A program made the position numbers and the translations under genes. A stretch of 64,000 nucleotides of DNA from Tanypteryx hageni. Its lineage: Eukaryota; Arthropoda; Insecta; Odonata; Petaluridae. Below are positions 59,818-64,000 of this stretch, in pieces (position 1 is the first letter of the stretch; every line of letters starts with the position of its first letter). Below the pieces are notes generated by a model. The model ran no database searches, was not told where the DNA came from, and worked only from the letters and a program-made list of their open reading frames with translations. The stretch is from NCBI GenBank assembly GCA_028673005.1, contig CM054112.1, positions 24,913,624 through 24,977,623 on the forward strand, read 5' to 3'.

Positions 59818-60500
59818 CATTCAATTCAAATGTGCATTGTTGCTAAATTTAAGTATTAGTCCGCCTAAAATGTTTACAATTATGATAGTATTCCCAAAAA
59901 TAATCATATGACATATATTAATACAATTTTGCTATCATATAAAATAAAGTTCAAATCTTTCATTTCATTACCTACGTCGATAAGAATATGATTTATACGA
60001 ACCGAGTATACTATATATATATTGCCATTAATTATAATATAATAATTATTCGAATGGTGGCAATAAAGGGTGAAGGGATTACAGCCTATATTTATGTGTT
60101 GGGAAATTAACACACGTTATACGAGTTAGTTAAGACTTGGAATTTATTCTGCAAAATGGCTTTTCATGTATTCAAGTTTTCTCCTAAGCGTTTAACAATT
60201 TTACATATTAGTTGGGTGCCAAATGAAAAAGCAAAAATATTAACCAAGGAAAATGCTAGAATAACATACCGGTAAAATATCCACACAGATGTATGCGCCG
60301 CATCTTCCCAATTTTTTACATTTCGCTGGGCAATTAAGTTTTATTTAACGGTGAAGGTGCAAGATGAACTCACTGGTTGATATGTAGTGGTCCATTTCCC
60401 ATCGTCTTGTTTTGTTCCAAACAGGGACGATGGAATGCTTCCCTTCCACAGTGGTCAGAAGATTCTTCAGCCAGACACACGGAGGGAGAGAGAAAGAATA

Positions 60501-61039
60501 TTATTAAACAATTCTCTCGCCTTTTGCAAGCGAACTGTGACCATCCGATCGGATTCCGACAGAAGACTGCTGAAGTTAGTTTGCCAAGTGTCCCGATTCT
60601 CATACTTTTATACGCATTTAAATAAAACAACTCGTTTCAGATATCACCATAAGGTCGAAGGTCTTAACCCTTGATCTGTGCTCCTTCAGAAGATGAACTA
60701 TGGCATTCCCTACTTATCAAAGCCGTTAATTTTTTATTTTTTACAACCTTCTTTTGGTGCCAAGGAATTTATATTAATTAATATATAACGTGCGACATAT
60801 TACAGTCGAATACACCCTTTTATTATAGGATTAATCAAGTCATCCTAAAGCATTCGTTTAGCTTAATTTTAAAGTCTTATTGTTATTATAGTAATTATTT
60901 CTGTTATTTCCATTATTATTATTGCTATTGTTATCATTGCCTTTATTTTCACTTGTAATTATTTTCCATAGTTTCACCGCTAAGGATTTTATAAAGCACT
61001 ATTCCTAATGTTGTATAATGAATGAATGATGATTTAAAC
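60501..61039. other. AT-rich non-coding, nothing recognised
   Basis: No gene or repeat could be supported. Confidence 0.5.
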
Positions 61040-61320
61040 ATCCAACTTCGTTAGCATCATCATAGGGTTTCTACTTTTCGATAGCTTTTCACTCACCCAA
61101 CCCATTCGGTCCATACCATCCAAGGCCATTCTCTTAATCTTTTTTTAACCATCCCCTTCTTTTAGGACATATTATATTCCCCACCTCTTTCTTATAATCC
61201 TCTATTCTAGACTTCGTTCAACAGACATTCTCAAAATCTGACCCACCCATTTCTTCTATCTTTTCCTCATTACTCTAACTAATCTCCTTACTGTATTTAA
61301 AACCTCCCCATATTTTGTAG
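61040..61320 (-). pseudogene. 3' end relic of an RTE-like LINE
   Basis: The reverse complement reads the tail of the same LINE group as 34785-36187: 'YGEVLNTVRRLVRVMRKR', then KKWVGQILRM and a terminal 'ATGATGATGC' tail near 61040. Stops are present. Only the region after the RT domain survives. Confidence 0.55.
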
Positions 61321-61792
61321 TAATTCAAACACAATCGCAAGATGCTCTTGGGTTTTGATAGCTGTATGGATAATTATGGTCGCGAGTAATGAAAATAAAG
61401 CAAGCAGCGGTCAGTTTCATCTTAGTCAATTTTAGTAGAATGGACTTTACTGTAGGAGTATCTTTCCTCCCTTTCATGCGAGCGAAAAAGAATATCGACG
61501 GCAATGTTAAATTAACATTTTTTTGCAATATACTGGGTAAAATAAGCTATATTAGAAAAACAATATATGAGTCGTCTAGTTTCAAAACCAGACAACTCCA
61601 AAAATTTGCAAAAGTTTTTTGCGTTTTTTACAAGTTCAAAGCCCCTCCATTCTACCCACAATGTTTTACGAATCAAAACCAGCTACTTAAATGTCGAACA
61701 TCTCCCGTCAGTTTCGAAACCAGCCAAGTCCATTGGTTCCGGAAAGGTCCACCGGTCATGCTGTATAAATACAATCTTTCTATTGTTATAGG

Positions 61793-62100
61793 AGACTCAA
61801 AAAACAGCTTAGTAAAGATAATGTGCTCATTTATGAATGGGATGAAACTCAACATGAAAAAGGGTCCAATGAAGTAGCCTCAGCTGTCCATGATTGTCTG
61901 TGCAAGTATGATTTTTTCCCTGAAACTACTAAGACTCTCCGGGTCATATATGATGGCTGCAGAGGGCAGAACAAAAAAAAACAATGATAAGGATGCTGTC
62001 TTGTTGGCTTTTGCATGATGCTCCACCACACATCAAAGAAGTCGCAGTTATATTTCCGGTAGTAGTACACTCTTTTCTGCCCTACAATTTTTTCTGAGTT
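61793..62100 (+). pseudogene. QNKN-motif domain remnant (DUF7869-like), frameshifted
   Basis: From 61793 the + strand reads RLKKQLSKDNVLIYEWDETQ, HEKGSNEVASAVHDCLCK, TLRVIYDGCRGQNKK, then hits a stop at 61985. Skipping one base in the A9 run (61973-61981) restores TMIRMLSCWLLHDAPPHIKE and VVVHSFLP, up to a stop near 62096. The order E-x-RGSNE-like, D-x-C-x-GQNKN, and H-S-F-L-P is what I recall from a large set of uncharacterised arthropod proteins with a DUF7869-type C-terminal domain, often linked to mobile elements. A possible acceptor TTATAG precedes 61792. Upstream coding sequence was not recognised. The family assignment is from memory and moderate. Confidence 0.5.
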
Positions 62101-62214
62101 TGGTAAAACGGTCCTTTTAGAAGGCAGTCTTTAACTGGAAAAGTACATTGGAAGATGTTTTGAAATTACCAGGGCAGCGGCACTTCAAATTTAAGGCAGC
62201 AAAAAGATTTTATT

Positions 62215-62896
62215 TGAAAACAATCTGATGTGGCCACCACATGTCTTTTTCCATACCTGTAATATTTCTAAAATTTCCAAATAGGTTAAATGATAATAAA
62301 TATTTTAAGGAACTGCGAGAAAAATTTAACGACTTTACAGAGGACAGAAATAAACTCAAATCGCAGCCTTCTGATATTGGATATAGCCACTAGGCTGCAA
62401 CAATTAAGAAAATGAAAAGGAGCGTAAAGTGTTTACAATAATCGCCGTTAGGTGGTGTGGTTGTGGTAGCTAAAATATTTAATTTTCGAAATATATCTTC
62501 AACAATGCATAATATGGGAAAATGTTTTGAACAAACATTGTAGAAAAGTAAATTTTCTACAACTTTTATTCCAGTACTTTTTTACATTCATCAAATACTA
62601 AAGTATATTAAAAAACGAAGGTGGCAAGAGTAAACACCCACTTCCGGTTGACCGATTTTTACCAAAAACTAATCAGTTCTTTTCCCTTTAACAAAAATGT
62701 CAAATATAAAATTTTGCGTTGATCTGATTAATAGTTTTTGAGTTAGAGCACCCACAAAATACCGGTCACACACACAGACATCATCGAAAAATAGTCAAAA
62801 CATGTTCAGATCTTAAAACGTATTTCCGTTGAAATCTCGAATTCAATTTTTTCATGAAAACAATACTTTCTCTATACTTCGTATATGGAGAAAGTA
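62215..62896 (-). mobile_element. R-family copy, minus orientation
   Basis: Ends with 'tatggagaaagtaaaaa' (the family start in reverse) and begins with 'ccacatgtctttttccatacctg' (the family end in reverse). The body has 'ggttgaccgatttttacc', 'gtagaaaagtaaattttctac' and 'gttgaaatctcgaattc'. Essentially full length. Confidence 0.7.
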
Positions 62897-63828
62897 AAAA
62901 ATATAAATAACAATAATATTTTAGTGAAAGGTGATATGAATTACCTAATTGACAGCAGGTGTTACAAATGCATTAACAAAAAACATAAATTGACTCGACC
63001 ACAGCCTGTGCCAGTAGGGATCCCAATAGCTCCCTTGATTCTAAGGGTTGTCAAACATTTACTTGTAAAATACTATAGTTAAGACTGGGCCACTTTAACC
63101 TCATTGGCTTTCTATTGCAAAGTCATTAATGGAAGCGAAGGCATGGTTTATAATAATAATAATGAACAATTTGAAGAATAGTGTAATGAAAATCACATGA
63201 TTTTTGAAAATGAATAAAATTTTATTTAGTCAATATTGTTTACCTCTGTTTTTATTACAAAAAAGCTAATTTTGGAGCATAGAAGGGTTTTGATATTTAT
63301 TGTGATTATTACCTACTGATGTTACCGTGATTAGCTTTATGTTTTGTAAATATCTTACTTTTTGTCAAATTACAACAATCTCAAGAGGTTTTTAACCCGC
63401 AAATTTTATTTAATGTCGTCCAAAAGATGTTTATGTTACCACAGGAATTTATTTTGTTCACTTTTTTTATTTAAAGCAATTTTGAATTTCGTAATGTTTA
63501 ATTTTTATTGTAATACAACGAAGGTATGTGTGTTATTACATGTTTTTAAGTTCAATGCCCCTTTTTAAATAAATATTTGTTTTAAAAGAATAGTTAAAAA
63601 ACGGTATTTTTTCAATAATCCGTTTCAAAATCAGCCACCTTCAATTTTGGATTCATAATCAGACAAGTCCAAACAAATTTCTCGATTACACCCATAGTTA
63701 AAATCTGTTTGGAATCTAATTTATACCCCTGAATCTACATGTGATATGCTATTAACCTCACCCATTCCAAAAATGTTGCTTCTTGCCAATGAGAAATTAA
63801 ACGTTTTTTCTTCCTGAAAAATTTGATA
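62897..63828. other. AT-rich interior of the candidate element, no gene recognised
   Basis: Short frames only. Two degenerate copies of the terminal submotif lie near 63622 and 63650. Confidence 0.4.
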
Positions 63829-63910
63829 TTTTGGACTTGTCTGGTTTTGAAACTAGATGACTCATATGTAAGTTTATAATACGAAGAAAACCATTACTGT
63901 ATCTATAATA

Positions 63911-64000
63911 ACAAGTGAAGATATAAAAATGAATTTTTATAACCAACTTTTATATAGTTAACACTTTAATATGAATAAACTCTGTAATATAATTATGATA
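63911..64000 (-). repeat. Dispersed repeat S, copy 3, running off the window
   Basis: The reverse complement matches 12433-12522 ('tatcataattatatta', 'gtttattcatattaaagt', 'ataaaagttggttat'). It continues past the window end. Confidence 0.75.

Larger units (their letters stand above)
57417..60500. mobile_element. Inverted-repeat element with satellite expanded in its left arm
   Basis: The left arm (57417-57640) and right arm (60281-60500) are inverted copies: 'ctgtttggaac', 'atgggacgat/acgatggga', 'aaatgg', 'catatcag/caac', 'gtgagttca', followed by one monomer of a 59-bp unit and 'ggatattttaccg'. On the left that monomer is present about 18 times; on the right only once. The interior (58660-60250) holds no recognised gene, only a (CA)n(AT)n run. 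The element type is unknown. Confidence 0.65.
61565..63867. mobile_element. Candidate TIR transposon carrying a QNKN-type gene remnant
   Basis: The left end (61565-61601) and right end (63829-63867) are inverted copies differing at two positions over the first 33 bp: ATATGAGTC, TCTAGTTTCAAAACCAGAC, AA, TCC. The submotif 'TTTCAAAACCAGACAAGTCC' recurs in degenerate form near 61672, 61712, 63622 and 63650. Inside are the coding remnant at 61793-62100 and an R-family copy. No target duplication was identified. Confidence 0.5.

Noticed and set aside
60370..60674. Overlapping 82- to 95-codon frames
   Set aside because: They lie across the right arm of the inverted-repeat element and share its non-coding sequence.

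Overview
This window is animal nuclear DNA, most likely from an arthropod (probably an insect). It is AT-rich, has spliced genes with GT-AG introns, and is dominated by decayed transposable elements. I cannot name the species. The only host gene I can support is part of a Usp48 (ubiquitin carboxyl-terminal hydrolase 48) orthologue on the + strand. Three exons (4856-5121, 15957-16081, 16277-16455) join in frame and encode the second DUSP repeat and the opening of the third. The intron between the first two is 10.8 kb and full of mobile elements. Neither the catalytic domain upstream nor the C-terminal part downstream was found in the window.

Layout. 1-4855: upstream intron with a hAT MITE and a ZMYM1-like hAT transposase relic. 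5122-15956: the large intron. It holds a tandem duplication, an ACTTTCTC-terminal family (called R), (AT)n runs with Penelope-like modules, a Helitron-like cluster (7.6-9.95 kb), a piggyBac-like relic and a Penelope-type reverse transcriptase fragment. 16.7-17.6 kb: piggyBac remnant. 17.6-25.8 kb: R copies, SINE-like pieces and a hAT MITE. 28.8-32.3 kb: a Tigger/pogo relic interrupted by a CR1/Jockey-type LINE, which is itself interrupted by a hAT MITE. 34.8-36.2 kb: an RTE-like LINE. 36.3-43.3 kb: a dense nest of Helitron-like copies. 44.3 kb: an inverted repeat holding a tRNA-like sequence. 46.9 kb: another hAT MITE. 57.4-60.5 kb: an inverted-repeat element, one arm of which has grown into a 59-bp satellite. 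61.0-64.0 kb: an LINE 3' relic and a candidate transposon carrying a QNKN-motif coding remnant. Between about 19 and 55 kb, CpG-containing blocks recur that are strongly pyrimidine-rich on the + strand and otherwise anonymous.

The most interesting material is: (1) the Helitron-like family with a hairpin and CTAG end, internal ~145-bp repeats and a 5' module found in both orientations; (2) microsatellite-linked Penelope-like modules with a hammerhead-like core and a 44-bp local inversion; (3) satellite growth inside one arm of an inverted-repeat element; (4) the candidate TIR element with the QNKN-type gene remnant. All of these come from reading the sequence by eye; no database search was run.
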